This document shows positions 1 to 9,255 of a stretch of 64,000 nucleotides of DNA, in pieces. The DNA is from Nostoc flagelliforme FACHB-838. GTDB taxonomy: Bacteria; Cyanobacteriota; Cyanobacteriia; Cyanobacteriales; Nostocaceae. The notes under the pieces are model-generated. The model saw nothing but the letters and a program-made list of their open reading frames with translations, made no database searches and was not told the origin of the DNA. The stretch lies in the NCBI RefSeq assembly GCF_014698065.1, contig NZ_JACJSI010000019.1:36196-100195 (forward strand). The letters run 5' to 3'. Made by a program: the position numbers and the translations under genes. Numbering within the stretch: the first letter of the stretch is position 1; every line of letters begins with the position of its first letter.

Positions 1-809
1 GTGTCGGTTCTGGTGACAATTTGGATCGTAGGCGTTTGCGATCGCCCTAACCCAGCCAGTCCCTGGTCTAAAACTGCGATTAATTGCTCGGTTGAGTGAA
101 TTTCTCCCTGAATCAAGGAACGGCTAACCCGATCAACAAATTCAGTTATAGCTGGTTTGGCTTCATGTACTAACTGCTGCCAAAATTCACCTAATTGGGG
201 CAATTCTGGGGATGTTTCATCGTCGAAACGCAAATCCAACAAACGTACTAATGAGCCTTCTACCCGTAATACATAAGAGTCAAGTAAGCTGGAGGCGACA
301 CCTTCACTTGTAAGAGGTTGCCACAGATGAGCGATTTGCCATAACCAATTGAGTTGGCGCATTGATGTTGCATCACGCCAAGCAGTGGTTAACTCGCTGC
401 ACAAACGCACTTGTTGGCTTGTGTCATCTATTAATATTGGCGGTTTTTCTAAGAGTAATATTTCTCGATGGGAGGGCCCGTCAGTTAGAAAAAGCACTCC
501 ATATACCTGCGGTACGTGTAAGCGGTAGGGAATGAGTCTCAGGTAAGCTCTTAGAGGCTGTAAATTATCTAACTCAAGGGTTAGGGCTAATAAACCGGGC
601 TTCGTATCTAAAAGAACAAATTTATCAACGACTAGATAGCGATCGGCTAATATTTCTCCAGGGCTACCCACACTTGGGCTATCTACCACAGCCCAGAGGT
701 AATTTTTGGGTAGGGGCGTGGAACATCGCTGGCAAAACTTATGAGTCAGGGGGTTAGCAGCCTGACAATTTTCGTTTGGACAGTAGAGCGTTGCCGCGTC
801 ATTTTCCAT
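1..809 (-). CDS. PP2C-type Ser/Thr protein phosphatase, N-terminal part (cut by window edge)
   Basis: I translated this frame from the ATG at 809 and it stays open for 269 codons to the left edge, so the gene continues outside the window. The first 30 residues form a zinc-ribbon-like knuckle with CxxxxC (C10, C15) and CxxC (C26, C29). A region of about 230 residues without recognisable catalytic motifs follows. The last visible residues, IVTRTDT, look like the opening strand of a PP2C catalytic domain, which usually runs into a GxxRxxNED motif. From memory, Nostoc genomes carry phosphatases with this zinc-ribbon plus PP2C layout. The catalytic residues are outside the window, so the activity is inferred from domain order. 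The gene is alone on its strand here. Confidence 0.6.
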   Translation of the reverse strand, partial: MENDAATLYCPNENCQAANPLTHKFCQRCSTPLPKNYLWAVVDSPSVGSPGEILADRYLVVDKFVLLDTKPGLLALTLELDNLQPLRAYLRLIPYRLHVPQVYGVLFLTDGPSHREILLLEKPPILIDDTSQQVRLCSELTTAWRDATSMRQLNWLWQIAHLWQPLTSEGVASSLLDSYVLRVEGSLVRLLDLRFDDETSPELPQLGEFWQQLVHEAKPAITEFVDRVSRSLIQGEIHSTEQLIAVLDQGLAGLGRSQTPTIQIVTRTD

Positions 810-1572
810 AGTTTTCGCACCGATCAGCGATTGGCAATTTCTTTAATAGCATTAGTAGGGACAATCTAGACCGCTCATCTTTCTTAAACTTGACATACCC
901 AGAGTTTAGATGATGATTTTAGCTGGCGGATATAAGCAGGTGCTAATACTTACTTATCCAAAGAATACGCCCCCAAGTCAACCCTACAGCCTCATCATAG
1001 CTTTTATTGCCCTGTGACTCTTCATCGCCAAAGCAACTAACTTCAACCCTGTTACCAAAGCATAACCCAACCATAACTGCGCTATTTGTTTTTGCTAAAT
1101 TACCCCATCATTAAGAGGCAGATCATCTTGGTATTTATTTAGTTTATAAGTAGGATAGCAACAATTAACTTTAATTAAGAATTAAGAATAGCAAATATAA
1201 TTTTGGCAGAAGTAGCTGACAAGGGACTTCCAGAGAATAAATTACCCAATTTCTTCAAATGATATTTTTCTTTTCCCCTGCTCCCTGCCCCTTGCTCCCC
1301 TACCTACACAGCGATTGATTATTTTTTTTAACTGGAAGTCCCCAAATAAGTGGCTTGCCCTTCAAAGTCGCTTTTTTCAAGGGGAATTTAGAGGAATCGT
1401 TAACGATTTTGTTTTTAGACAAAGATGTATGTACACCGTAGCCGAAAAGGAGAGAGTTTTAATTTTCCCCCTTCCCGTGTCGGGAAGGGGGTTAAGGGGT
1501 TAGGATTTTTGTGGGCTTTTCCAGACGACATCAGAAGTCAGAAGGGTTCCGTCAGCCCGTTACCTCATTCGC
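810..1572. other. Gene-free stretch with dispersed repeat fragments
   Basis: No convincing gene. Around 1216-1300 is a copy of a dispersed motif (AAGGGACTTCCAG followed by CCCTGCTCCCTGCCCC-like text) that recurs near 12512 and 50764. Around 1467-1495 a short inverted repeat (CCCCCTTCCC...GGGAAGGGGG) resembles another copy near 60150. Short ORFs here are made of this repeat text. Confidence 0.6.
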
Positions 1573-1932
1573 TTATTGCTTGTCGTCAATTGCAACTTGG
1601 GGGACTCCCATGCTGTAGTTGGTAACACGGGCAGAAAGATTGTAGCTGATTTCGCCGGCTTGCAGGAGCGATCGCAGATAATGCTCTAAGTCTGATCCCA
1701 CACGGCGCAGGTTATAGTCTGTGAGGTCTGCGCCACTAGATGCTTCTACAAGTTCATCAAATTTTCGATAAACTTTTTGCAGCGCATCTTCATTCCAATT
1801 AAATTCGTTATCTGGGTCAATATCTAACGTTAGGACTTGTTGACTAGGAATCAGTTCGCCATCCCGGTCAATTTCACCTGCAAAAATGCGGACATGCCGG
1901 GTTGTGGACTTGAGCAGCATCGGGTTATCCAT
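1573..1932 (-). CDS. ndhM: NAD(P)H-quinone oxidoreductase subunit M (NdhM)
   Basis: NdhM is a small peripheral-arm subunit specific to the photosynthetic NDH-1 complex. That complex passes electrons from reduced ferredoxin to plastoquinone for cyclic electron flow, respiration and CO2 uptake at the thylakoid membrane. The 119-residue product has the family signature along its whole length: STTRHVRIFAGE near the N-terminus, LTLDIDPDNEFNWNEDAL at about 34-51, KVYRKFDELVEASSGADLT and a C-terminal ISYNLSARVTNYSMG. Length fits the family (about 110-125). The ATG at 1932 is used; the ATG four codons later (MLLKSTTRH) is a possible alternative. It appears monocistronic, with about 870 bp of non-coding DNA upstream. 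Confidence 0.95.
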   Translation of the reverse strand: MDNPMLLKSTTRHVRIFAGEIDRDGELIPSQQVLTLDIDPDNEFNWNEDALQKVYRKFDELVEASSGADLTDYNLRRVGSDLEHYLRSLLQAGEISYNLSARVTNYSMGVPQVAIDDKQ

Positions 1933-2801
1933 AAAAGGGTGTAAGATTTGGGTGGATTACACTGAAATTATTGTAAACGCTATATCTAAGCTTGGATGCT
2001 CTCAATTTACAAGCTTTGAACACAGTTTCAAAAGGGTATATTGAATGGGCATAAGTAAAAATATCACCTGTACTGATTTTCTTGCTACCTCTGTTATCAG
2101 TTGAAGATACAATTAGCTGCTAGTACTGACAGTAGTCAAAATATTTTTTCTGTAAAAACTTTTGGGTTAAGTATTTTTTTTGGTGTAATAATCTTGTTTA
2201 CTGCCAAAATTTTTGCACCCACAAAGCTCAAAACCCAGTAGGGCAAAGCATTCTGTAGGAATAATTTGATCTATGTACTTTTTTTTTGGGGAGAACAAAA
2301 TGTTTTTACATTAATAATTATGTTTATCAATTTCTCCTGATTTTTATATTGAAGAAAACGTACATATAGTAATTTTACTGAATCAGGCTACATCGACCTC
2401 TGGCTATAATAAATTCAAAAAAAATAAGCGTTTTTACTTACGTATAAACACCAAAATTAGAGTAACAAGTCAAACTGTTGTTGACGTTAACATAAAGTTG
2501 ATGTAAAAACCTTTAAAAAGGTTGGGCAACTTCTTACAGAAACTTTATTGTGTAGAATCTTAAAAACTGAATAATAGTTATGGCTTACCATAAGCTACAT
2601 CTGGCACAGAAACATCAGAATTTAGACAGGGAAAGTTTAGCTTGTAAATAGAACACAGGAGAGTGAAATGGAATACAAAGGTGATTGATGAAGAAAAATT
2701 CTTAATTCAAGCACTTTGGATTCAAAAGAGATATAAAGAATTTTTGCTGGACATCTACCTCCTTACCCTCATGACAACCAAGTAAAGGAATCTCAATAGT
2801 T
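1933..2801. other. Long AT-rich intergenic region between divergent ndhM and the Asr1734-like gene
   Basis: About 870 bp without a plausible ORF. It must hold promoters for both divergent genes. I looked for a canonical NtcA site (GTA-N8-TAC) by eye and did not find one. The sequence is AT-rich with several poly-T runs (for example 2279-2288). Its length suggests a long leader or complex regulation, but I cannot name a specific element. Confidence 0.5.
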
Positions 2802-3086
2802 ATGAACTCCAAAGCATTACCACGCCAGATAAATAATCTCGAAGTAGGTGTTTATGAGTGCGAAATCCATCTCAAATTCCGGTTGATTGAGGAAAAGAGT
2901 CTATTGAGCGATCGCGAGCAGCTCTTACAGGTGCTACTTGATGCTTTAACCGAAGGTTCTGATGACTTTCTAGAGACGCTACAAGCGTCCGTTAAAGCGC
3001 AGGAAATATCTGAGTTTAAAGCCTCACCTCAAATGCGACGTCAGCTAATGCGCTTGCGTAATGTTGCCGAAAATTCCCAGACTTAA
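2802..3086 (+). CDS. Asr1734/Npun_R1517-like heterocyst differentiation regulator
   Basis: This 94-residue protein matches, from memory, the small cyanobacterial family named after Npun_R1517, whose Anabaena PCC 7120 member Asr1734 is described as a negative regulator of heterocyst development when overexpressed. Features visible are the opening MNSKALPRQINNLEVGVYECE, a mixed acidic/hydrophobic middle (LIEEKSLLSDREQLLQVLLD) and a basic tail (MRRQLMRLRN). I see no classical HTH, membrane segment or metal site, so the mode of action is not evident from sequence. A purine-rich stretch (GTAAAGGAATC) lies 5-10 nt before the ATG. It stands alone, with a long leader upstream and a degraded ORF downstream. 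The family assignment carries the functional claim. Confidence 0.7.
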   Translation: MNSKALPRQINNLEVGVYECEIHLKFRLIEEKSLLSDREQLLQVLLDALTEGSDDFLETLQASVKAQEISEFKASPQMRRQLMRLRNVAENSQT

Positions 3087-3785
3087 AGGTGTAATTTAAG
3101 TAGTGAAAAACGTGACTTGGGCATCAAATCAAATGTTGATCCCATACCCCCGTTGGCATAAAACTAAGCAGCAAGTAGAATTCATAAAATATTGTGATTT
3201 CTACTTTGTAAATGTCTTAAGCAGCACAAAGTCCCAGGAACAGTTTCCGCTATTAAAAACTTTGTAGCAAAGGGTACTGGTAGAATCTGTGAGCAAATTC
3301 AGCCGGGTGCATTTTACCGAGTTTTTATCAGAACATTGCCGGAAGAACAAAACCCTGTGTCTTTACAGATGGGGAATTGGACAGCAGGCGCGAATCAAAT
3401 GAAAATCTAAAAGACCAAAGTAAAAATAAATAACATTCCTTTTAGCTTTTGCTTTAGCTAAGTGCCTGATTTGCTGAAATACTTATGTTTTATGTATTAC
3501 TGGTAATAGCTCATGGTTTAGCAGCCAGTTACCTGTTACCAATTACCCAGGGTCATGGGAGCAGGGAGCAGAGGGGAAAGAGTAATATATTAGACTTCTT
3601 GCATAAGTCGGGAAAAGGTGAAGGGGGAAGGTGGGGCCCCCTCTAGGGATAAGGGGCGGGGGAAAAGGTTCTGTATTGTCTCCTTCCCATTTAACCTTTA
3701 CCCTTTTCCCCCCTCTTGCAAAAAACACTTTTGCAAGAGGTCTATTCTTCCCCTTACCCCTCTGCCGCTTCTCAATTCCCAATAC
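3087..3785. other. Gene-free stretch with a degraded ORF and C-rich repeat text
   Basis: Contains a 57-codon open stretch without a start codon (listed separately) and, from about 3605 to 3765, the GGGG/CCCC-rich dispersed text that creates several overlapping short ORFs on both strands. None of those has protein-like composition. Confidence 0.5.
3198..3410 (+). pseudogene. Possible 3' remnant of an unidentified gene
   Basis: After an in-frame TGA at 3195-3197 this frame is open to a TAA at 3408-3410, but it contains no ATG near its beginning. Its last 57 codons have protein-like composition (for example GRICEQIQPGAFYRVFIRT and QMGNWTAGANQ), unlike the repeat-derived ORFs nearby. I read it as the tail of a lost gene. 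I do not recognise the family, and it could be a chance open frame. Confidence 0.3.
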
Positions 3786-4481
3786 CTATTTAGCAAGACC
3801 GTGTTCTAGAGCAAAACGAACTAATTCTGTACGGCTATTGGTGCCGGTTTTACTAAATAAACGACTGACGTATTTTTCTACATTGCGGACGCTGGTTTCT
3901 AAGCGACGGGCGATTTCTTTGTTCATCAACCCTTCTGCGACCAAATTTAAAACACTTTGTTCTCTCGGTGTCAAATCAATTTTAAAAGGGGCTGGCGATT
4001 GGGAAATGGCATTTCTTTGAGTTAACAATGCCTTAATTTGGGCAATCTGATTGGCTAGTTCGGCAAGATCAGGGGTTTCAGCGTCATCTCCAGTACTTGT
4101 GGCCTTCGCGGCGCGGCGGGCGAGTAAATTTTCGACTATGGCGACTAACTCATCTGGATCAAAAGGTTTGGGTAAATAGGCATCAACACCAGCGTGATAA
4201 CCTTGGATGCGATCGCCTGTCATACCTTTAGCAGTTAAAAATACTACCGGGAGTGCTTGGAAGCGGGGGTCTTCTCGTAGTTGCTTCAGGAACTGATAGC
4301 CATCCACTTGAGGCATCATCACATCGGAAATCACTAAATCAGGTGTATTCAGCTGCATCCATTCCCAACCTTCAAGGGCGTTACTGGCGACTTGAACGCT
4401 GAAACCGCTCTCTTGCAGATAGTCTTTCACGGCTTCCCGTATCCCTGGTTCATCATCCACCAGTAACAATTGTGCTGACAT
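3786..4481 (-). CDS. NarL/FixJ-type response regulator (Rre1/Ycf29-like)
   Basis: Two-domain response regulator of 231 residues. Residues about 3-120 are a receiver domain with the acidic pocket (LLLVDDEPG), a phosphoacceptor Asp in VISDVMMP and the conserved Lys in YLPKPFDPDEL. Residues about 165-231 are a LuxR-type helix-turn-helix (LTPREQSVLNLVAEGLMNKEIARRL, then VEKYVSRLFSKTGTNSRTEL). The linker of about 40 residues is Ala/Asp-rich. The receiver text resembles cyanobacterial Rre1 (Synechocystis Slr1783) and plastid Ycf29, a conserved stress-responsive transcription factor that works with a separate kinase. No kinase gene is adjacent. I am sure of the class and only moderately sure of the Rre1 orthology. 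Confidence 0.85.
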   Translation of the reverse strand: MSAQLLLVDDEPGIREAVKDYLQESGFSVQVASNALEGWEWMQLNTPDLVISDVMMPQVDGYQFLKQLREDPRFQALPVVFLTAKGMTGDRIQGYHAGVDAYLPKPFDPDELVAIVENLLARRAAKATSTGDDAETPDLAELANQIAQIKALLTQRNAISQSPAPFKIDLTPREQSVLNLVAEGLMNKEIARRLETSVRNVEKYVSRLFSKTGTNSRTELVRFALEHGLAK

Positions 4482-4530
4482 TTAAAATTTCCTTAAGTTT
4501 ACCTTTTTCCAATTTAGCGAAAGTTGACAG

Positions 4531-4692
4531 TCATTGAACAAAAGGGATAAAGGAAAAACTATTGCTTGTTAACGTTGGGCGATAGCTGACCAAGTATTCA
4601 GAACAGATGCCTGTTTTAACATCCCACTGTTTAACTATCTTTTCATAGCCACTACTGAAGAGAGTTTTGCCGTCAGGGCTAAAAGCGATCGC
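4531..4692 (-). pseudogene. WD40-repeat protein, 3' remnant
   Basis: Reading the minus strand from 4692, the frame gives [19 protein letters not shown] followed by VKQWDVKTG, an unmistakable WD40 blade (the AFSPDG, S-G and WD signatures). It continues to a TGA at 4531-4533 with a non-WD40 tail. Just upstream the frame shifts (VTHI in another frame) and no start or further blades are seen. It is the end of a WD40 gene that has been lost. Confidence 0.65.
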
Positions 4693-5186
4693 CAATATGA
4701 GTTACTATTTTTGCTCCACCCCTTTCAAAGCATCGCTGACTACTGGATGCCGATGCTAACCAAATGCTGCCCCCTTTTTATCAAGCTTGGGTCTGCAAAT
4801 ACCGCTCAAAAATCCTCTTCACCTACTTTACATCCGACTTGTGTATACACGATTCCGCTAAGAGAAGGGGATTAAGGGGTAGGGTATAATCACTGGGGGA
4901 ATTACCCGGACTTGATATTATATATTTATATCGGCTATTGAGTTAAATAGTATAACGTATATTTAATTCCACCAGATATCTAATATTTAATCATTCATGA
5001 ATAATCAGATCCCTGACTTCTTTATAAAGTCGAGGATTTTAGTTCTTACCAATGATTTAGATTACTTATATAGATTTTTATGTATTAGATTTAAGTACTG
5101 ATCAATTTTATCCGTGTTTGTACTCTATCATAACTTCACGGATACTCTTAGGATAAACCTAAATTTATTTCCGTAAGGAGTTGGAT
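4693..5186. other. Gene-free stretch upstream of the pentapeptide-repeat gene
   Basis: AT-rich in its second half, with a partial copy of the AAGGGGATTAAGGGGTAGGG dispersed motif near 4862. It should hold the promoter of the gene at 5187. No ORF or named element is seen. Confidence 0.5.
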
Positions 5187-6428
5187 ATGAAGACTTATAA
5201 TATGTCTTTCATAAAGACCAATGGACTCACGAGTTTGTTGATATTTATCTCAGTTCTCTTTATTGTATCATTTACTCTAATTTTATCCTTTATTGCAACC
5301 ATTCAAGGTTTTTCTACTCAAGATAAAATCGAATATATCACCCAAGCATTAACAACTATTGCCATAATCATTGGGGGATTGGCATTAATTATTAATGCTT
5401 ACTATACTTCCAAAGTCTCTCTGGATGAGAGTCAGAGCCTGTTAACACAACTCCTGGCTGGAACATTAGCTTGGGATAAGAATATCGAAAATGGAATCAA
5501 TCACCCACAACTAACTCCACAAGAAATTGTTTCCGAACGCTTTTCTAAAGCAATTGAACAACTGGGGAGTGAAAAGATTGAGACGCGATTTGCCGCAATT
5601 TATGCTTTAGAAAGAATTGCTAAAGATTCTTCAAAAGACCATTGGACAATTATGGAAATTCTCGCTGCTTTTATCCGCGAAAATGCCTCAGTGAATCAGG
5701 AATATGAGGGCGAACCACGGGAATCATCAAAACTTCCTACAGATATTCAAACAGCTTTAACTGTAATTGGACGACGCGATTCATACAAAGATCCGGTCAA
5801 TCAAAAACTTGATTTACGCAATACAGACCTGAGTAATGCAGACTTAACGGAAGCTAACCTCTCTAGAGCAATCCTTGGAGGAGCTAACTTGCAATGGGTC
5901 AATTTTACACGAGCAAATCTTTCTGAGGCAGACTTATCAGTAACCTATCTTTGTGGGTCAATCCTTTATCAAGCCAACCTCTCGAAAGCAATCCTCGCAG
6001 AAGCCAATCTCCAAGGCGTAGTCCTCAGAAAAGCGAACCTCTCTAAGGCAATCCTTTATGATGCCAACTTAGAAGGGGTAGTTCTTTGTGATGCTAACTT
6101 GGAAGGGGCAGTTCTTTGTGATGCCAACTTAGAAGGGGCAGTTCTTTGTGATGCTAACTTGGAAGAAGCCAACTTCGAGGGTAGCAATCTCCAAGATGCA
6201 AACCTGATTGGCACTAACTTGCAAAGGGCAAAACTTACTGTCGCTAATCTAGAAAATGCATTACTTAGTACAGCTAACCTGCAAGAAGCTAACCTCCAAG
6301 AAGCTAACCTGTGTGGAGCAAACTTAAGCGGCTCAGAAAATGTAGAATCACAGCAGATTGAGCAAGCAATTGGCGATCGCACCACAATCCTACCGGAAAA
6401 TCTGAAAATACCCCAACATTGGCGGTAA
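5187..6428 (+). CDS. Membrane-anchored pentapeptide-repeat protein
   Basis: Start is the ATG at 5187, six bases after AAGGAG (5175-5180); the TTG two codons earlier overlaps that site's spacing and is less likely. Two hydrophobic segments lie at about residues 14-38 and 50-70. A soluble region of about 110 residues containing ERFSKAIEQLGSEK and FAAIYALERIAKD follows, which I recall as common in cyanobacterial pentapeptide proteins. From about residue 205 to 385 there are over 30 A(D/N)LXX units, predicted to fold as a right-handed quadrilateral beta-helix. The tail returns to a non-repeat segment. Function is unknown for this architecture. Part of the repeat is recently amplified at DNA level: a 30-bp unit encoding CDANLEGAVL is repeated with few changes at about 6060-6165. 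Confidence 0.85.
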   Translation: MKTYNMSFIKTNGLTSLLIFISVLFIVSFTLILSFIATIQGFSTQDKIEYITQALTTIAIIIGGLALIINAYYTSKVSLDESQSLLTQLLAGTLAWDKNIENGINHPQLTPQEIVSERFSKAIEQLGSEKIETRFAAIYALERIAKDSSKDHWTIMEILAAFIRENASVNQEYEGEPRESSKLPTDIQTALTVIGRRDSYKDPVNQKLDLRNTDLSNADLTEANLSRAILGGANLQWVNFTRANLSEADLSVTYLCGSILYQANLSKAILAEANLQGVVLRKANLSKAILYDANLEGVVLCDANLEGAVLCDANLEGAVLCDANLEEANFEGSNLQDANLIGTNLQRAKLTVANLENALLSTANLQEANLQEANLCGANLSGSENVESQQIEQAIGDRTTILPENLKIPQHWR

Positions 6429-6466
6429 TAACAGGCTAAAGTTTCAGCATTTAAAACTTGATCGTA

Positions 6467-6498
6467 CAGTAGGGGCGCATAAGTATGCGCCCCTACTG
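6467..6498. repeat. Palindromic intergenic repeat, GTAGGGGCGC family (copy a)
   Basis: Perfect 14-bp stem (CAGTAGGGGCGCAT / ATGCGCCCCTACTG) with a 4-base loop, 40 bp after the pentapeptide gene. Related palindromes occur at 12542, 25832, 50810 and 53972. It may also act as a transcription stop, but no T-run follows. Confidence 0.8.
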
Positions 6499-6593
6499 CG
6501 TTTAATTTAGTACCCAAAACTAAAAAATTGCCAAAAACCTGATAAATATTCTCTATCAGGCTAAATTTTCTGCAATTTAAATCACGAACAATT

Positions 6594-7700
6594 ATGAAAC
6601 GCCGAGAGATTTTTAACACAGCTGCGATCGCTACTGCAACTGCTGCTACTCTAGTTTCCTGTACTCAAACTGGTAAATCCCCTAGTGTACAAGCAGGACT
6701 GCCAAATATCCGTTGGCGGATGGCAACTAGCTGGCCCAAATCTTTAGGTACTTTTATCGGCGCTCAAACAGTTTCCCGGCGAGTTGAAGAAATGACCAAT
6801 GGACGCTTCCAGATTACGCCCTTTGCTGCTGGAGAGTTAGTACCAGGATTGCAAGTACTCGATGCTGTGCAAGCTGGGACAGTTGAATGCGGTCACACAT
6901 CCAGCTACTATTACATCGGCAAAAGTTCAGCATTAGCCTTCGCCACCTCCGTACCCTTCGGTTTAAATGCCCAACAGCAGAATGCTTGGCTTTATAACGG
7001 TGGTGGATTAGAAGCCATACACAAAATTTATACCAACTTTAATGTAATTAGTTTTCCCGCAGGTAGCACCGGCGCACAGATGGGGGGATGGTTCAAAAAA
7101 GAAATCAAGTCTATTTCTGACCTTAAAGGTTTGAAAATGCGAATTCCCGGATTGGGTGGCGAAGTCATGTCCCGTTTAGGGGTGAATGTGCAAGTATTGC
7201 CTGGAGGCGAAGTTTATTTAGCATTGGATAGGGGAGCAATTGATGCTGCTGAGTGGGTAGGCCCTTACGATGACGAAAAACTCGGTTTAAATAAAGCCGC
7301 GCAATTCTACTATTATCCTGGCTGGTGGGAACCAGGGCCGACCTTGGATGTGTTAGTTAACCTAACCGCGTGGAATCGCCTACCCAAAGAATATCAACAG
7401 GTTTTGAAAACAGCGAGTTTTGAAGCCAATTTGAATATGCTGAGTCAATACGATTCCTTGAATGGGCAAGCGCTAACGCGGTTACTGGCTGGTGGTACAA
7501 AGCTAGTTCCTTACAGCCAGGAAATTCTGCAAGCTGCCCAGAAAATCTCCTTTGACTTATTTGAAGAAAATGCCAGTAAAGATGCTGCTTTTAAGCAAGT
7601 TTACGAACAGTGGAAAGCCTTTCGCCAGCAAATTTTTAATTGGAATCGTGTTAACGAATTAAGTTATGCCAATTTTGTCACTTCTAATAACATCAGGTAA
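6594..7700 (+). CDS. TRAP transporter solute-binding protein (DctP/TakP family)
   Basis: Periplasmic binding component of a tripartite ATP-independent periplasmic transporter for organic acids. The N-terminus has a twin arginine (MKRREIF) and a lipobox-like LVSC at about 20-23, suggesting a Tat-exported or lipid-anchored protein. The mature part shows DctP-family landmarks: [46 protein letters not shown] and [10 protein letters not shown]. The second half of this set matches the TakP-like subgroup that binds 2-oxoacids. At 368 residues the length is normal. The permeases are not adjacent but sit at 19150-21013 on the same strand. Anabaena PCC 7120 has a related system (I recall alr3026/alr3027/all3028) reported to take up pyruvate and other 2-oxoacids, and Synechocystis has the glutamate system GtrABC. 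The substrate here is inferred only. Confidence 0.88.
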   Translation: MKRREIFNTAAIATATAATLVSCTQTGKSPSVQAGLPNIRWRMATSWPKSLGTFIGAQTVSRRVEEMTNGRFQITPFAAGELVPGLQVLDAVQAGTVECGHTSSYYYIGKSSALAFATSVPFGLNAQQQNAWLYNGGGLEAIHKIYTNFNVISFPAGSTGAQMGGWFKKEIKSISDLKGLKMRIPGLGGEVMSRLGVNVQVLPGGEVYLALDRGAIDAAEWVGPYDDEKLGLNKAAQFYYYPGWWEPGPTLDVLVNLTAWNRLPKEYQQVLKTASFEANLNMLSQYDSLNGQALTRLLAGGTKLVPYSQEILQAAQKISFDLFEENASKDAAFKQVYEQWKAFRQQIFNWNRVNELSYANFVTSNNIR

Positions 7701-8238
7701 CTTACAGCAGTTTGCAAGTAAATGACATACAAAGCCTAGCCCTAGAATCTCTGATTTTACTCGTCGTCACCCACATCGACGAGCCAGATGCAGACAGCCG
7801 CCCCTCATGGAGCATTTTGACCTTTTCTACCGCATTTCTGAAAACCTATTTTAGAAGAAAAAGCTTCCCAGTAGCGCTGGGGAAGATTAAAGAAAATTTT
7901 GACTCAGAGGGACATTACTTGTGGTTGTGCGAACCCATGCAGCAGGGTATAAACGCTAACTATATTAAATTTAAGATTGCAATCTTGAATTGTATTGTAG
8001 AGACACAATTCACTAACTATTACCTGAACCAGCAGCAATGGTTTTGAGAACATTTAAATAGCTCTCTAGACAGAGTAAGTATTTAAAACAATTACTTAGG
8101 ATTCCAACATATACTAGTAACGTATATTTAACTAAAATTAAGGTACTATAGCGATTTTCGTTTGAATACCATCGGCGGTAGGGTAGCACATCTATGCGCC
8201 CCTACGAAGGACATTACTGTTTTACGCGTATTAGAAAA
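7701..8238. other. Gene-free stretch
   Basis: A 111-codon frame from a TTG at 7712 exists, but it has no ribosome-binding site, no recognisable motif and a mixed composition; I do not call it. Near 8165-8206 is a degenerate copy of the GTAGGGGCGC palindrome. Confidence 0.5.
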
Positions 8239-9132
8239 ATGAGATTTAAAGACTGGGCGACTAGGGTGCTACTAATCTCGCTGATGTTCATGGCTTTAAT
8301 TGTAGTGCTGCTAATTGGACGAGCGACAAAATTACAAAATAATCTGACAACATCCCGTATATCCAATCCACAGGTTACAGCCTGGAGTCAATATCCCCAG
8401 GCGCAATTCCAATCAGCGAAAGAGCCAGAGAAGAAATCTCAAAATGTTATCAAGTCGCCGGTTAAGACTAACAGTCCTGTAGCTAACAAGTCTGTAGCAA
8501 GGTACGTAACCACTCAAGCTTTTGCACAGTATAGACCTAATTATCAAGTTGTTGCAGTTAACCCAACTAACTATGGAGAAAGGTACGCCCAAGATGTTAA
8601 CGGCCTTCCTCTCACCAATCAACCGATTATCGTCCTCCATGAAACTGGTTATTCTGCTTCCAGCGCCATCAATTTCTTTCAAGTAGCCCATGATGATGAA
8701 AATGTACAAGCAAGCTACCACGCTTTAGTTAAGTTAGACGGAACGGTAGTTTATCTAGTACCGCCAGACAAGCGGGCTTTTGGTGCAGCTAACTCAGTGT
8801 TTGAGACTCCACAGGGAGTAGAAACTGTGCAGACTAATCCGAATTTACCCGCGTCTGTGAATAATTTTGCTTATCACGTTTCTTTGGAAACACCGCCAGA
8901 TGGTTATGACGGTAGCAGCCAGCAAACCCATAGCGGCTATACGGAAGCTCAATATAATTCTCTTGCTTGGTTAATTGCTCAAAGTCAAGTCCCGGACGAT
9001 CGCATCACTACGCACCATTTAGTAGACCGTTCTGGTAAAAAAGTTGACCCGATAAATTTTGATGGGAATAAATTTCTCAGCTTACTTAATACTTATCGTC
9101 AGGTTAAACCAATTTATCGAGTCAGCAAATAA
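8239..9132 (+). CDS. N-acetylmuramoyl-L-alanine amidase (Amidase_2 domain), membrane-anchored
   Basis: The start is placed at the ATG at 8239 (MRFKDW), because the upstream in-frame ATG at 8194 adds 15 residues encoded by a dispersed repeat. An N-terminal hydrophobic segment (VLLISLMFMALIVVLLIG) anchors or exports the protein. A Pro/Lys/Ser-rich linker leads to an amidase domain from about residue 125. Zinc-ligand candidates are visible: the His in IIVLHETG, the His in NNFAYHVSLE and the His pair in ITTHHLVDRSGKKVDP. The Lys in this last segment fits the T7-lysozyme/PGRP-type active site. The enzyme should cleave the amide bond between muramic acid and the stem peptide, in septal or wall remodelling. 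It stands alone between two regulatory gaps. Confidence 0.85.
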   Translation: MRFKDWATRVLLISLMFMALIVVLLIGRATKLQNNLTTSRISNPQVTAWSQYPQAQFQSAKEPEKKSQNVIKSPVKTNSPVANKSVARYVTTQAFAQYRPNYQVVAVNPTNYGERYAQDVNGLPLTNQPIIVLHETGYSASSAINFFQVAHDDENVQASYHALVKLDGTVVYLVPPDKRAFGAANSVFETPQGVETVQTNPNLPASVNNFAYHVSLETPPDGYDGSSQQTHSGYTEAQYNSLAWLIAQSQVPDDRITTHHLVDRSGKKVDPINFDGNKFLSLLNTYRQVKPIYRVSK

Positions 9133-9255
9133 TTCAGGAGTCAGAAGTAAAACAGGCTTTATACCTAGCTTATAGATAGAATTTTGAATTGTTAACTTGC
9201 TCAAGAAGGCGCGATCGCGTCAAAATAAGAGTTAACGCTGTAATCTAACTTAACA

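Noticed and set aside
1315..1625. Two short ORFs upstream of ndhM
   Set aside because: Built from the GGGAAGGGGGTTAAGGGG dispersed repeat; second one overlaps ndhM antisense.
2391..2801. NtcA-binding site upstream of the Asr1734-like gene
   Set aside because: No GTA-N8-TAC match was found by eye across the whole intergenic region.
3543..4020. Overlapping ORFs on both strands before the response regulator
   Set aside because: They are translations of GGGG/CCCC-rich dispersed repeat text or antisense to the response regulator gene.
7712..8047. 111-codon open frame after the TRAP binding protein
   Set aside because: Starts at TTG with no ribosome-binding site, has no recognisable domain, and its composition changes along its length; likely non-coding.
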